This document shows, piece after piece, positions 45,543 through 57,307 of a DNA stretch of 64,000 bases (its first letter is position 1; every line of letters starts with the position of its first letter). This DNA comes from Artemisia argyi (taxonomy: Eukaryota; Streptophyta; Magnoliopsida; Asterales; Asteraceae). The position numbers were made by a program, and so were the translations under genes. The stretch covers positions 96,209,844 to 96,273,843 of the forward strand of contig CM060694.1 of NCBI GenBank assembly GCA_030686995.1. The letters run 5' to 3'. The notes under the pieces are model-generated. The model did no database searches. It was not told the origin of the DNA and worked only from the letters and a program-made list of their open reading frames with translations.

Positions 45543-46396
45543 TGTTATCAGGGCAAGTTAGGAGGTGGGAGGTGAGTTTGACTTTGATGTTTGACCATGG
45601 TAAAAAGGGACGGGGTGTTTTTATTCATTTAGGGAGTTGGGCTGATGGTTGGATTGGGCCAGGAGAAGTGGTAGGGTGGGCTAGTGAATTGGATTTGGTA
45701 ATAAATAACAAAAGGGGTCCGATTGTTTTGTAACTTAAGAATACCACAAGGACCAAAGCTGTAAAAACTGAAACATGAGGGCTGAATTTGCGCATCTTCC
45801 AAATTATAATCCCAAGGATCATTCCTGCCATCTTTTAATAGTACAAGGACCACAAATAAAATTTTCATTTTAAAAACACCCAAGGACCATTTTTGTAAAT
45901 TTCAAAAGTTGAGGGATTTTTTTTGCCAATTGCCCAAACTTATGATCCAAGGGCTATTTGTGATAACTTTTGACTTTCCAAGGACCAAAAAATGATTTTT
46001 CATTCAAAAATATCCACCAGGGACGAAATCTGCCAATTTCTGAAACTCTAGGGACCAAAGGACTAAATATGCCAATTTCTGTAAATTCTCAAAACTTTTT
46101 AGATTTTTCACCAAAGGACTAAATATGACAACTTATGATTTCAAAAGGACCTTTGGTGACTTTTCTTTCCAAATAAGTGCTCAGGGACTATTTTTGCCAA
46201 TTTTTGAAAGTTGGGGGACTCAAACTGCCAGTTTTGCAAACTTTGTACGTTTTCATCTGTTTTTACTCATTTTGCATCTAAAACATATAAAACACAATTT
46301 TGAGACATTTTTAGTATTTTGATGCATTTCTGAGTGTTTTTGTATGTTTTGCAGTTCAGATTTGACCAAAAATGATGAGTGTTTGAGGACTCATCA
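45543..46396 (-). repeat. 5' LTR of the zinc-knuckle element
   Basis: Matches 42130-42966, with an additional unit GGACTAAATATGCCAATTTC at about 46059-46082 that the other LTR lacks. Confidence 0.85.
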
Positions 46397-46622
46397 AGGG
46401 TTCTGTTTTTTCTTTCAACAACTCCATTTTGTTCTAGGGTGTAGGGAGAGGTAAAGTTTTGAGAGATACCCTTCTCATCACAGAAACATTCAAGGTCATT
46501 GTTTTTGAATTCAGTCCCATTATCAGTCCTGATTTGTTTGACCCTGATGTCATTTTGGTTTTCAATCTTCCTGATGAAGGACATGACTGTTTCAGCAGCC
46601 TAACTCTTTTTGGTCAGAAAAT
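46397..46622 (-). pseudogene. Copia-2 integrase core fragment (minus strand)
   Basis: On the minus strand from 46584 it reads MSFIRKIENQND, then RTDNGTEFKNNDLECFCDEKG (catalytic Asp), then LEQNGVVERKNRTL (catalytic Glu). It is cut on the left by the zinc-knuckle element at 46397 and on the right by Athila-like element 2 at 46623. A stop lies upstream in the AAETV stretch. This is a different Copia lineage from Copia-1, judged from the residues around the catalytic sites. Confidence 0.9.
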
Positions 46623-46828
46623 TGATGTGGCGGAAAATGAACCATTTTTAGGGGATCATTTAAGCCCGGATTCGAATTTATTTGATCAAATATTGTCCTA
46701 AATTGTTCCTTTTGTCATTTTAGGTACTTTTGGAGTGAATTCTGGAAAAGGAAGCATTTTGGACGTTTTTGGAGCATAAAAGTGAAGAAAATGGAAAAGT
46801 CTTAATTTTCCTTGCTGGGAACAGTACC

Positions 46829-47101
46829 TAACGGCGTCAAGAGTTCTCAAGTGACGGCGTCAAGAGCAATACAAGAGGTGGAAGTGGATAAAGTCCTTGA
46901 CAATCCAGAAGAGTTTTGCACTAGGGACATGACGGCGTCACCATAGGCCGTCATGGTCCAAATGAGAGTGACGACCCAGAGTAGAATTGCACATGACAGC
47001 GTCAAAACTGGATCTAGGCAATCCGATTTCATAATGGGTGGCGAGTTGACGGCGTCAGAATTTCCTTCTTGACGCCGTCACCCTGTAAAATCCATATATA
47101 G
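46829..47101 (+). promoter_or_regulatory. Core promoter with TGACG palindrome array, Athila-like element 2
   Basis: Four perfect TGACG(G/C)CGTCA palindromes plus TAACGGCGTCA (46829), GGCCGTCA (about 46947) and TGACAGCGTCA (46994) precede the TATA box at 47092. The last palindrome ends 11 bp before it. bZIP (TGA-type) binding is inferred from the motif. Confidence 0.6.
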
Positions 47102-47973
47102 TTTTGCAATTTTCATTCATTAAAGAGGAACAATTAGGGTGTAACTTTGGAGAGAAACCCTAGTCCGAATATTACAGCTTTTTCAAGGGTTTTTACCCTT
47201 TGAAACCTTTCATGTCAATTTGAGATAAGTACTCTTTCAATTCATTCAATATGTCTATGTGTTGTTTGAATATATCTTACAATTGTCTTGAATTTAACAT
47301 GCTTGGCTAGATCTCTTTTGTGTTTGCTTAGATGTAGTGAAACCTAGATGTTAATTATGGGTTGATTGTTTGTTTATAGTTGTTACGGATGATTGAATTC
47401 GATGTTAGGCTTAAGAAAACTGGCAGACCTTCATTGATGACATGCTTGAACGTCTTAAGAAACATGATCAGAGGTGTACTATGATTTTTGGTTGTATTTA
47501 ATGCGTAGGAGAATTCTAATGATCCCATGTTAAGAGCTTCTAACGGCTCGACATAGGAGTGAAGTAGGATCCTATAGAGGTAAGGAATATTGTACACGGC
47601 CCTACGACTAGTATTAAGGAATACAACCCGTCATCCATGCAATTTTTACAAACTATCAACCTATAAAAGATATCTAGGGAGTAATGAAACCTAGGTAAAC
47701 ACAACTCTCCCTATTATTGTTCACACCACTAGTTTAATTATATTTCATTTCATTTTTGTTATTTTATTTTGATTGCATCTTAGTTATTGGGTTAGTTGGC
47801 TAGCAACTAATTCCGCCCACTCTTCCAAAAACCGAGATTTTTAATTGCTTTTATAAAATATAAAAAAATATAAAAAGAATCATCCCTCATCTCTAGACCT
47901 AGTTTTTAGGCTTTCTAATCTTAGCGACACTATTCCTGAGTTGAACGATCAATCCCCCGGTACTTGTCACTAT

Positions 47974-47988
47974 ACTATACTACAACGA
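47974..47988 (+). promoter_or_regulatory. U5 segment complementary to the 5' part of tRNA-Asp
   Basis: ACTATACTACAACGA is an exact complement of nucleotides 2-16 of plant tRNA-Asp(GUC) as I know it. It lies about 87 nt upstream of the PBS that pairs with the same tRNA's 3' end. The same 15-mer is conserved in the two element 1 LTRs. Confidence 0.6.
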
Positions 47989-48074
47989 TCAGGTACACTG
48001 CCTGGTGGGGGTTGTAAGCTTCTCGAGATCCCTCGAGAGGTAAAGCCTGGTGCGATTCCCACGTATCAAGTTTT

Positions 48075-48092
48075 TGGCGCCGCAGCCCGGGG
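48075..48092 (+). promoter_or_regulatory. Primer binding site of Athila-like element 2
   Basis: TGGCGCCGCAGCCCGGGG, a slightly mutated tRNA-Asp PBS (compare TGGCGCCGCTGCCGGGG in element 1). Confidence 0.8.
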
Positions 48093-48269
48093 AATAGTTG
48101 TTGTCTAGGTTAGGATTTCTTTTTATTAGGTCTACTTGCTAGATTCCATTCTAGTAAGATTTTATTTTTATTTTTAGGTTTTCTTTAGTCTATCTTTTTT
48201 TCGTGTCTTTGTTCGTAATCTTTTTTTCGTGTCTTTGTTCATAACCCACCACTAGCAAACCAACCTCTT

Positions 48270-49054
48270 AGGCCCCGACCCTAGGAGAGTATTCCCGTCG
48301 TAGCCACCAAGGCTATCGAAACACTATTGAGCTCACTCAAGGAGCCAATGTGTCCCCCTTGCAATCCGAAACCATCCGGTTGGTGCAAAGCGGATGTGCA
48401 TTCCATGGACTTCGTTCCGAAGATCCTAATCAACATCTCAAGGATTTCCTTAAAATCGTATATTCTATAGACCTTGATCTTACAACTAGAGAGTCGACCC
48501 GATTACGCCTATTCCAATTCTCTCTACGTGATCAAGCTAGTCAATGGCTTGAACGTCTACCCGCGGGATCCATCACCTCTTGGGATGATCTCACCACTCG
48601 TTTCCTTGCTCAATTTTTCCCACCGGGGAGAACTACCAAGCTTAGAAATGATATCTTGATGTTCCAACAACGTCAAGGTGAAACTCTATATGAAGCATGG
48701 ACTCGTTTCAAGGACTTACTCCAAAAAAGTCCCTCATCATGGCATAGATCTTTGGCTCCAAGTCCAAATCTTGAATGACCATATCGATCTCTCCACAAGG
48801 CGAACCATTGACCAATCAGCCAGTGGCAAGATACGTGATCTTAGTGCGGAAGAATCACTGGAACTCATAGAAGATCTTGCTCTCTATGAAAACAAAAGTT
48901 GGAATGATCCCCATGATTTGAACAAAACGGTCAAGGCAATATCTTAGCCTTCGAACAATTCTAGCACTCCTGACCGTAGGATCATGGAACTTGAAGACCA
49001 AGTCAAATTTCTCATGAAATCTTACGAAGCTCCTAAGCCTTCAAGCCAAGTGAA
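48270..49054 (+). pseudogene. Athila-like element 2 gag (retrotrans_gag) N-terminal part, frameshifted
   Basis: The main frame (48350-48778) carries FHGLRSEDPNQHLKDFLK, then FSLRDQASQWLERLP, then LTTRFLAQFFPPGRT and DILMFQQRQGETLYEAWTRF. This is the capsid-like retrotrans_gag domain of Gypsy elements. A one-base shift near 48735 moves the frame, which continues at 48678-48947 as KVPHHGIDLWLQVQI to a stop at 48945-48947. Readable gag continues to 49054 (IMELEDQVKFLM), where the Tekay element enters. The frame is open upstream to a stop near 48270, without an ATG. Confidence 0.88.
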
Positions 49055-51987
49055 TGTCACACCCCCAAAATACCTGAATGGCAGCGGAATGGAATACCTG
49101 GGGGTGACTGCCATAGCATCACAGTTACAGTTACATTGAACGACCTAAAATGTCATTTGGAAAATACGTCGTTTGATCATTAAAACATTCAGAGTTTACA
49201 AAACATAGGTCCCAAAAGGTGTTGCCAATTTAGGTAAAATAAGTTCAAACAAGATCAAACGTTTCATAAGCGCAGAAATATAAGGTGAGACGCGTCGACT
49301 CCGCGACTCCATGAAGGTCCAAATGTATGCAACATGAGCTACCTTAACAACCTGAAAATACATTGCTAAAAAGTCAACACGAATGTTGGTGAATAATTAT
49401 AGGTTTATAAGTTAAATCGGATGTACAATTGCCATAAGTAAAAAGTAAAGTAATAAGATTTCAGTCATAAAATTTACATTGGCTCTTAAGCTCATGACCC
49501 CGAAGCTAGACATAGTTACTTGGCCCCAAATGAGTGTTTACCAGACACTCTAAATATATTAGACATGAAATGCATCCGTAATTCCTTTGGAGCAACCCAA
49601 ACACGGATGGAGGAGTCACCCTTAACAGATCTATTCACTCACTCTCGCTCGTACTTTAATTAACGATCCATGATAATAAAGGGGACTTGTCAAGACGTGG
49701 TAATAAGGCAACTTAAGCAATGTAAGGAATTTAATACTTTGGCATGTACAAAAATAAGTGATGCAATGTATTCTCCCCCGTGGGATTTGAAATCAAAATA
49801 TTGAATTAAAAACGGGGCTATGAAAACTCACCTGAAGTGATGATACTATGACGTGAAATGATAGGGACAATAAGGCGCGAATATTAGCCGCAACCTAATA
49901 TAAGTAAAAACGATCTACTTTAGATCATGACGTGATGTAATGAATGCACATGCACATGCCTATACCACTCATAACTTAAGAAAATACTAGTTATTGTCAA
50001 AATAAAATATTTTCCATACTTAGGAAAATAAGTCTAACTAGACTTATAAAAACTAGTCGTAGCATATCGTATATAAAACGTTAGTGTTATATTCATCGCC
50101 TTGAAAACCTTGAAATAACGTCTAGTAGTCGTAAAAATAAGTCTTGGGTCATAAGTACTTCATTAGTTATGAATATAACTCTTGAACAAGAAATATAGAA
50201 AATATAGTATTTAGTACGTAGTTTTATTATTTCTATTAGTGACTACTAATATATATATAGTTTTGACGATTTTAAAACGTGTATAACTTTGTCGTTTTAA
50301 GTTTATTTTTCTCGTTCTTTGTATCCACGGATTCGTCTTAGTATGTACTAATATATTTTTGCTAGCTCAGCTTCTCCAGGTTACGTCTAATGCATCGGTT
50401 TGTCCGACAAAAATCGTCCAACAGCATGAAATTTTCAGAAAAATAGTTTTCGTCATTAAACTTGCAAAAATCATATCTCCTTCGTTATAAACCTGTTTTA
50501 ATCCGTTCTTTCGCCAAAAGTTTCGTTTTTGAAAGTATTTTCTAAATTTTTGGTTAATAATTTCCCCTAAGTTCCTGAGTTTTCCATATTTTTCATTTTG
50601 GGACAGTAGGTTCCCAGATAAGTTCTAAACTCATTTCCAATGTTCCAAACTAGTTTCTAATCCACCCAAATCACTTCCAATCACCACAAATCTAGTCTAT
50701 TCCTACCATAAACCTTCTTAAGGTGTCATGGGTTCTTAAATAACATCAATCAACTAGATCTAACAAGGGTTTCCAATTCTAGTGTTTAAAAGATATAAAA
50801 GTTTAAATAGAGTGGTATAAACTAGCATATGCATGTAGATCTTGTATAAAAATCATATGATCATAAAAATAACTTGAAGAAATTATGAAAAAGAGTTTGA
50901 CAACTTACTTTGAAAGATTATTGAGCTTGGATGAGAAAAACCTAAGAAACCTTGGATTTTTACTTCAAAACCCTAACAAGGATTATCAAATGAGCTTGAA
51001 TATTACTTGATCTTGGAAAATCAACGGATTATGCTTGTGGTTCTTGTCATGGCCGAGCACCCCAAAGGAAGAAGGAGAGAAAAAATATCTTGCTAGTTTA
51101 TTTGGATAATAATGAAGTAGAAAAATGGATTTTGTATACTTATTAGTTATTTAGTTAGGGCATAATTGTAATTAAGTGGTCAATGTGAAGTCAAGGAAGG
51201 GGGGGGGGGCACATGGTAGGAAATGAGGTGTGTTGAGGAAGTTTGGTAGTATTTAGTTGTTTTGTGTATCCGTTAGGTGTTATCGGGTACCGAGTTAATT
51301 AAAAATAAATCGTGACGAGTTGAAATAAAATATGACGAAGTTAATCGGGACATAATAAAGTCATAAAAGTTGTGAAAATATATTGGGTACAAGTATTGGG
51401 TGTTTGGATGATTATTGTTTAGTTTCCACGAAAACCGTCGTAATTATATTAAACTTACGATATAAATTAAATAAATTTCTAAAATACCGGGTAAATGAAT
51501 TTTATAATCTTTGTGATGTTGTAAGGGGTTTAAAAATATATCGGGACCATTGTGGGGATTTTTAGATACGTTAGTTATATTTATTAATCGCGTGTTAACG
51601 TTTATTTGAAAATAAATATACGTAAAACGTTAAATATATCAAAAATATTAATATGAATATCCTACGAGTGGTATAGTATGAAAATGCTATTATGATGAAA
51701 TGTAGACTATTTTTAGTCCGTATGAAGTGTCCCTACTGATAAAGCATGAATTCGCACCTGAACCAATTTGGTTACGCGAATTTAAATATCCGTAAACTAA
51801 ATTTACGATGAAATGAGTAATGCACATGAATAGTGTTTTACTTCCGAAAGTGGATAGTGCTTTATGAATAGTAATATTTTTGAACGCTTCTCGGAATATC
51901 AAATTGACCTAAAAAATGATGAATAGTGATTTATGAATAGTAAATTGTCGAAGTTCGGAAAATGACCTGAAATGGTGAGTTGTGACA
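49055..51987 (-). repeat. Tekay element 3' LTR (2933 bp)
   Basis: Contains, on the minus strand, the candidate intron (plus 49352-49831) and the conserved GTGAATAGATCT block (plus 49614-49637). The 60-aa frame at 51383-51565, duplicated at 59799-59981, is not a gene. Confidence 0.93.
49352..49831 (-). other. Candidate LTR intron in the Tekay element 3' LTR (480 bp)
   Basis: Minus-strand donor TTCAG|GTGAGT followed by CATAGCCCC. Acceptor TGTATTTTCAG|GT preceded by CGTGTTGAC. The other LTR has the same at plus 57758-58237, with identical length. Confidence 0.45.
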
Positions 51988-52270
51988 GTCGCCCACCCAA
52001 AAAGGAATTCAGTCCCTGAATTCAGCTGGTGTTGGTCTCGGAAATAAACTTGGTGAAATGATGTGGATACTTGAGTCGCATTTGGTCTTCCCGTTCCCAA
52101 AGAAACTCGGGTCCTCTTCGAGAATTCTAGCGAACTTTCACGATAGGAATTCGACTTTGCTTCAACCGTTCTACCTGACGGTCCATGATTTCTACTGGTT
52201 CTCCTACAGGTTTAAGTTTTTCATTGGGTTGGATTCCTTTCAATGGAATCATGAGTCACTAATCTGAAAG
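51988..52270 (-). pseudogene. Tekay chromodomain remnant
   Basis: On the minus strand the translation gives KPVGEPVEIMDRQVERLKQSRIPIVKVR, then a stop, then NSRRGPEF and WEREDQM. This is the C-terminal chromodomain of Tekay integrase, with the Trp at one aromatic-cage position replaced by a stop. The GGGACTGAATTCC PPT region follows directly (plus 51988-52016). Confidence 0.85.
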
Positions 52271-53300
52271 TCATTTCTCGGGATTTGAAATTGTGAAACC
52301 TCTTTGTGTAATCCTGCTACTTTCCAACAAGGCTCAAGTCTGAGGGTTACTGGCCTACTCTGTCTGAAATATTAAATGGTCCAGTGTACATCGAGTTTAA
52401 CTTCCTGGATTTTTCTGAATGGTATCATGCCTTTCCTAGGCAGAACTTTTAACGTGACCCTATCATCAACTTGAAATTCTAAGGGTTTACAACTTATCGA
52501 CTTGTAACTGATTCTTGATTTGCAGGAAATTCCTGATTATTTCATGAGTGCTTACAGGAACAGTGAGTTTGGCTTTTTTCGCGTTCGGTCCGTCAATAGA
52601 TGATCAGCGCTTCTTGAGGTTTACAATGTGATATGGGCAATATATGTTGCTGAACTCTGCCAGAACTCAAATTTGTATGTCAGCTGGTCGATTCTAAAAT
52701 GAATCTTAAATGGTCTAATATACTAGAGGTTCAATCTCTCGTGTTACCAAAATTATATCATGCCTCTCCAAGGCAAAGCTTTCAACTTAGTTCGTTCTTC
52801 CACTTGAATCTAGATGGTTTGCTGTTCCGAGATACCCAATCCGCATGATGTGCATCATGCACCAACCCTAGTTCTACCAGTTTCTCGTTGCTTGTAACTG
52901 GTTCTTGACTTGTGAAATTTCCTTTGTTGTTCCATAGTTTAGTTCTAGACCAGTGAATTTACCTTTCCGATTTCGGTCTGTAATATGTAATTGGTACTTC
53001 GACCATAGACTGCCTCAAATGGTGTAGTCTCTACGCTCGTGCGATAACTATCGTTGGAAACGAATCTGATTTATGATAAATGGTTAGTCCAACCATTTCT
53101 AGAGTCAATCGCTCACTCTCTGAGCATATCTTTCCTATGTTTGAATTGTTCTCTCGATCTGACCATTGGTCTGAGGATGATAGGCGGTGTTTACATCTAA
53201 ATGGGGTTCCGAAGGAAATCTTAAAATGATTGATAGAAGTCTGAGGTGATTCGATCACCTTTATCAGGAATAATTAAAACGGGTACAATAAATCTTGTGA
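52270..53300 (-). pseudogene. Tekay integrase remnant with a duplicated C-terminal block
   Basis: Minus-strand NTAYHPQTNGQIERTIQT (about plus 53145-53200) is the Gypsy integrase block bearing the catalytic Glu. It is followed by broken frames resembling HTSI..APFEALYGR. Further along, two related copies of the KLKVLPWRGMI / GKL.P.Y.GPF linker occur at about 52640-52810 and 52370-52500, indicating a local tandem duplication. There are many stops and shifts. Confidence 0.7.
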
Positions 53301-53746
53301 CGAATTCCACAACGTTCTATCTTTCAAACTTGGCGTTATCTCAAGGAGAGAGAATATGGGTAACAATTTTTGATTCCTTGTGTTTTGTTCCAACGGATGA
53401 TAAGACATGTGTCTTTCTTTACCTATTGGGCTTGGTCTCTGTTACTAAAGTTCGTAATTGATTTATGGTGTCCCTCCTAATTTCCTTCATCACATATTCC
53501 AAGGTTCTCTATTGTCAAGTCACAAAATCCTAACTGCATAAGCGATGTAGTATGGTGATTAGTTTTGGAAATTTGTCTCGCGATTGTGAGTTTTGGTTGA
53601 AATCTTTTTCTAAATAAATGAATTTAGAAAATGGGGCTAATGATTCACTAAATAATATCCTTCTTAATGATTCAAAATTCAGTAGTTATGAAATAGGAAA
53701 CGGTTTTCAAACATGTTCTGATTAGAACTGTTTACCAAAGTTTGAT

Positions 53747-53840
<94 letters not shown>

Positions 53841-55110
53841 CATTGAACGATGGTTTTGTTAAACATTGCCCAAAAAGGATCGTACTTGTTCAAAATAGGA
53901 ATTTCAGAAAATTATTTTCTACATGGTATGTGATTTGTATAAACACAATTTGTAAATCAAATTCATTTAAAAGTGAAAACACTAACAAGGATAAAAATAG
54001 TAGGATAGGTAGTGTTCACATAAATGCATAGATGTCTAACATTTAATTCCTGAGGTTGGATAATGCCTATTGGTGGTTATCAGACAAAACTACAAGCCTA
54101 GGTATTCAAACTAACTTAAGTCCTGAAATAGTTTATCGTTGAAAGTATTATCATGTTGGCAAAATATATATTCGGGTCGGATCCCTTTCTTGGTATGAAA
54201 ATGAGGTTATCTGAAATTTCTAGAGAACACAACTCCTTAGGGGAATCCATATGGATATTCTTAATTTAAACAATTATCCTTGGTGAAAACTCATTACAGG
54301 GAAGTTTGCATTTGGATGAGGCCATGTTTAAATGGAACACTCTACAGTATCGGTTAGGAGGCTTGGTTTAATTCTATAGTGTTACTTAGCGTACCTTTAC
54401 AATGTGTTCGATCCTGTAGCTCAGTCTAGCTAGTACCTTTGAATGATAAAATTTGACAACTAAGTCAGAGATGGTGATTTGGATGGTCTCGTGGTATCTT
54501 AGGATTGTTGTTGAGTTATGAATTTTCTTAGTCCAGGTTTAGTAGTTCCGAAATCCTTTTATTGTTTTTCTTGTATCGAGAAATCCTCCTAGTACTTGAT
54601 ATGGAAAGTCTCTCCTAGAGAAGTCAATGGAAAGTTCTAACTTAATGGCTGAGTGAGTGACAGGTGGGGTAAGTATCCAGAGAGAGTTTGCCAGAAAGAG
54701 ACGTTTATAAAAGAGTTTACTTGTTTAAAACACTTTTAAATGAAGATTGTTATTAGCAATACTTTAAAAAGGTAATTATTTCCTTCATGGCATAATTCTT
54801 CCTGAATTATACATAGGTGATCAGGCTATGTATAGTTAAGGACTACTAATGCTATGCTGGGTTTAGTCAAAATATCATTACTTTCCTCAAAAGTTTTAAA
54901 TGGTGTTCAACGCATTGTTATTAAAAATGGTATCCTGATATTTCCTTTCAAGTAACGTGAAAATTGTTTCGCATAATAATAGTAAATACTCGGTGTAATG
55001 ATTGAAAAATCAATTTATAAGGTGGTAATAAAATAGTTTCTTTTAATAATTCCGTAAAACAATTTCCCCATATGATAGTAAAATAGTTTGAAGTAGAATT
55101 TGTTGAATGG
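53301..55110 (-). other. Eroded Tekay internal DNA, no readable domain, with a (TA)n tract
   Basis: Position fits the RNase H-integrase linker and integrase N-terminal part, but no frame is convincing. A (TA)n run occupies 53749-53838. The short ORFs at 53246-53461 and 53843-54031 are in the wrong orientation and have no domain. Confidence 0.5.
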
Positions 55111-55111
55111 T

Positions 55112-55573
55112 TTATTGGATACATGGGTGAATCTTATGGTATGGTAATAGTCTACTAATCCACTTATTTAAAGAATGTAAACATCTTGGTTCATAACAGG
55201 GCAGTGGTTTATGATTATGAAGTGGTCGAGAATATGGTAGTGATATTGAGGGCGTGAAAGATGAACGTGTCTTTAAGGCATCTACGATCAACTTAAGGGG
55301 ATAGTTTATGTGTGAAAGGATATAGGGCAGAAATTTAGTCCCAATGATTTGAAGTATTCGAGAATTTATACTAGGTAAAGTTCGGAGGTTCAAATGCTTA
55401 ATCCCTCTAGGCATGACTAAAATGTATAAAGAACGGAAATTGTTGTACGGGTGATCTGAGTCTAGTAGGTACCACATCGAATGATGTTTGATTTTCCATG
55501 AATGCAAGCTATATGCCTTATAGTCAGGTGAAACTTCTCGATGTCCTTTCATGAAAATGAGGTCTTGTCCCAA
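55112..55573 (-). pseudogene. Probable Tekay RNase H remnant
   Basis: A 153-aa minus-strand frame in which LKLIVDALKTRSSF (plus about 55255-55300) aligns with the ANVVADALSRK end of Tekay RNase H, and HHSMWYLLDSDHPYNNFRSLYIL corresponds loosely to the HYLYG..YTDHKSL.Y region. Similarity is faint but in the right order and position. Confidence 0.45.
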
Positions 55574-57258
55574 TGTGACTAAGCTATATCGATCTCCGAA
55601 AAGAATATAAATTTTGTTGAGTAATTGTACCTTGATCTTTTAATCCAACGAGCTCATACTATCGTGTGGGTCTTATAATATGGAATGAGAGAAAAAGTCA
55701 TAATTTGAAGTAGTGGTGTTAAGGCATGGTATATCAATATTGGCAATCTCTGGTAGAGGGGTTTCTTTCGCATCTAAGGTTAAATAGTAAGTAGGTATAG
55801 TGGTTGCTTTCGAGATTCGTTCATGAGTTATGTGTGTTCCTTCTTGGAGATATAGTTTCTAAAATTAACAACATTTATTTGAGTGAAACATTGTGAAATT
55901 TGGTCATAAATGTATTTTGGAGTGACTTTATTTGAATTTTGTAATGAATATAATTATGTAAAAGATGTGACTACGAAATATTTTGTATTTTGATAAAAAC
56001 AATATCTCATATATATATATATGTCTTTGGAAAAAGGGAATTCAAGAAGATTGTTGCAAAAAAAAAAATAATAAAAAAAAATTGAGTTTTAATCTAACCA
56101 TTGAAAATCAATAATATGTCGTACTTCGTAAGGTTTGCAAGAAATCTTTTTGTTTGTACAAAAATTTAATTTGGCTTTGACTTACTTGAATTGTTATTAT
56201 CTCCGAAACACGAAAACTAGGGTAGTCACTTTTATCTTGGTCAACATGACCATTTAATCGTAAAGACATCTTTGTCTTTTATTAATCCTATTGTCTTACT
56301 CGCATCTTCCTAAAGTTGTAATTATATGTCAATCTACTAATGTGACCACATTGGTCGGTGGATTGTTGCTAGAGCGACTAATGATGTAATTATCGACTTA
56401 GAATGTCGTGTAATCAAACTTGATAATGAAGGGAGAGTTGTGATGAGTTCCATTATGATGGTATAATACCGTTCAAAGCATCTTGTTGGTTTATTGTGTT
56501 ATGGAGGTATGAGTCGATCATATCTAAGATAATATAGAGTCTTTGTGATAGATGCCACCCTTGGGCGATTGGTTGCAATTCTTATTATGTTTGTGAGGCT
56601 TGTGGTATTATTCAGAGTGTATCGTCCAAACACTCGTGGATAATCTCAAATAATTAAAGATCATCGTCTAACGATGAAGAGTAGTAGGTTGTCAAGCAGT
56701 AGAGGCTCTCAAACTCTCACCAACCTCAAACCTATAAGGTGGTGTAACGTGTGGTAGATGGTAACGGTATGTCAAATAGTGGTTGCTTCTTAAGCGGCCT
56801 ATCATATATGGGTGTAGAGTCTCTGAGATGTGATGGTGATAATAGTGAATGGAATACTACCCTCTTTCGCGCTATTTCGTGACATCTAAGAGGTAAAACT
56901 GAATTACGCACTATGGGACGACCAATAGTGAAATAAGTAGCTGACGGTGGTGGTAGTACCTGAGTAGTAAGCGCTCTACTAGTGAAGGAAAGAAAACATA
57001 CTATCTTCCTTGCAATAAGCATCCTAATAAGTCCATTAAGATTAAGTCTGAATACACTACCAAATGGCATTCTATGTATGGGCTGAATGATAGGAAAACT
57101 CTGTTCCTATGACAAATCAATGGTGCTAATGGTGGTGTAAGTGCAACTGATGGTATAATGGTAGTGGAAGATGACAAGGCATCTTCAATGTCAGAATCCG
57201 GTAAAAGGATGACAGGGTGGTATCTGAAGACATGTCACTTGTGAACCAGGTCAATAAC

Positions 57259-57307
<49 letters not shown>

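Larger units (their letters stand above)
42123..46396 (-). mobile_element. Non-autonomous LTR element with zinc-knuckle ORF (minus strand, about 4.27 kb)
   Basis: Direct repeats at about 42130-42966 and 45543-46396 (837 and 854 bp) are the LTRs, with canonical TGATGAG...GATAACA ends on the minus strand. The PPT, minus TTAGTGTGGGGGAT, is at plus 42967-42980. The only coding content is a 503-aa ORF plus an overlapping 111-aa frame. No protease, RT or integrase. Similarity between the copies extends a further 9-10 bp (GGGTACACAG) beyond the TG/CA boundary, so the exact left edge is uncertain. No clear target duplication, consistent with rearrangement at the G16 run. Confidence 0.8.
46623..48068 (+). 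repeat. Athila-like element 2, 5' LTR (1446 bp)
   Basis: Homologous to 25260-26703 (opposite strand). TATA box CCATATATAG at 47092-47101. TGACGnCGTCA palindromes at 46852-46862, 46930-46940, 47047-47057 and 47070-47080. tRNA-Asp antisense segment at 47974-47988. Confidence 0.92.

Noticed and set aside
45262..45561. 99-aa plus-strand ORF opposite the zinc-knuckle gene, and minus-strand alternative frames 44338-44643 and 45172-45471
   Set aside because: Shadows of the 503-aa ORF in other frames.
51383..51565. 60-aa ORF duplicated at 59799-59981
   Set aside because: LTR-internal, wrong strand for the element, no domain.
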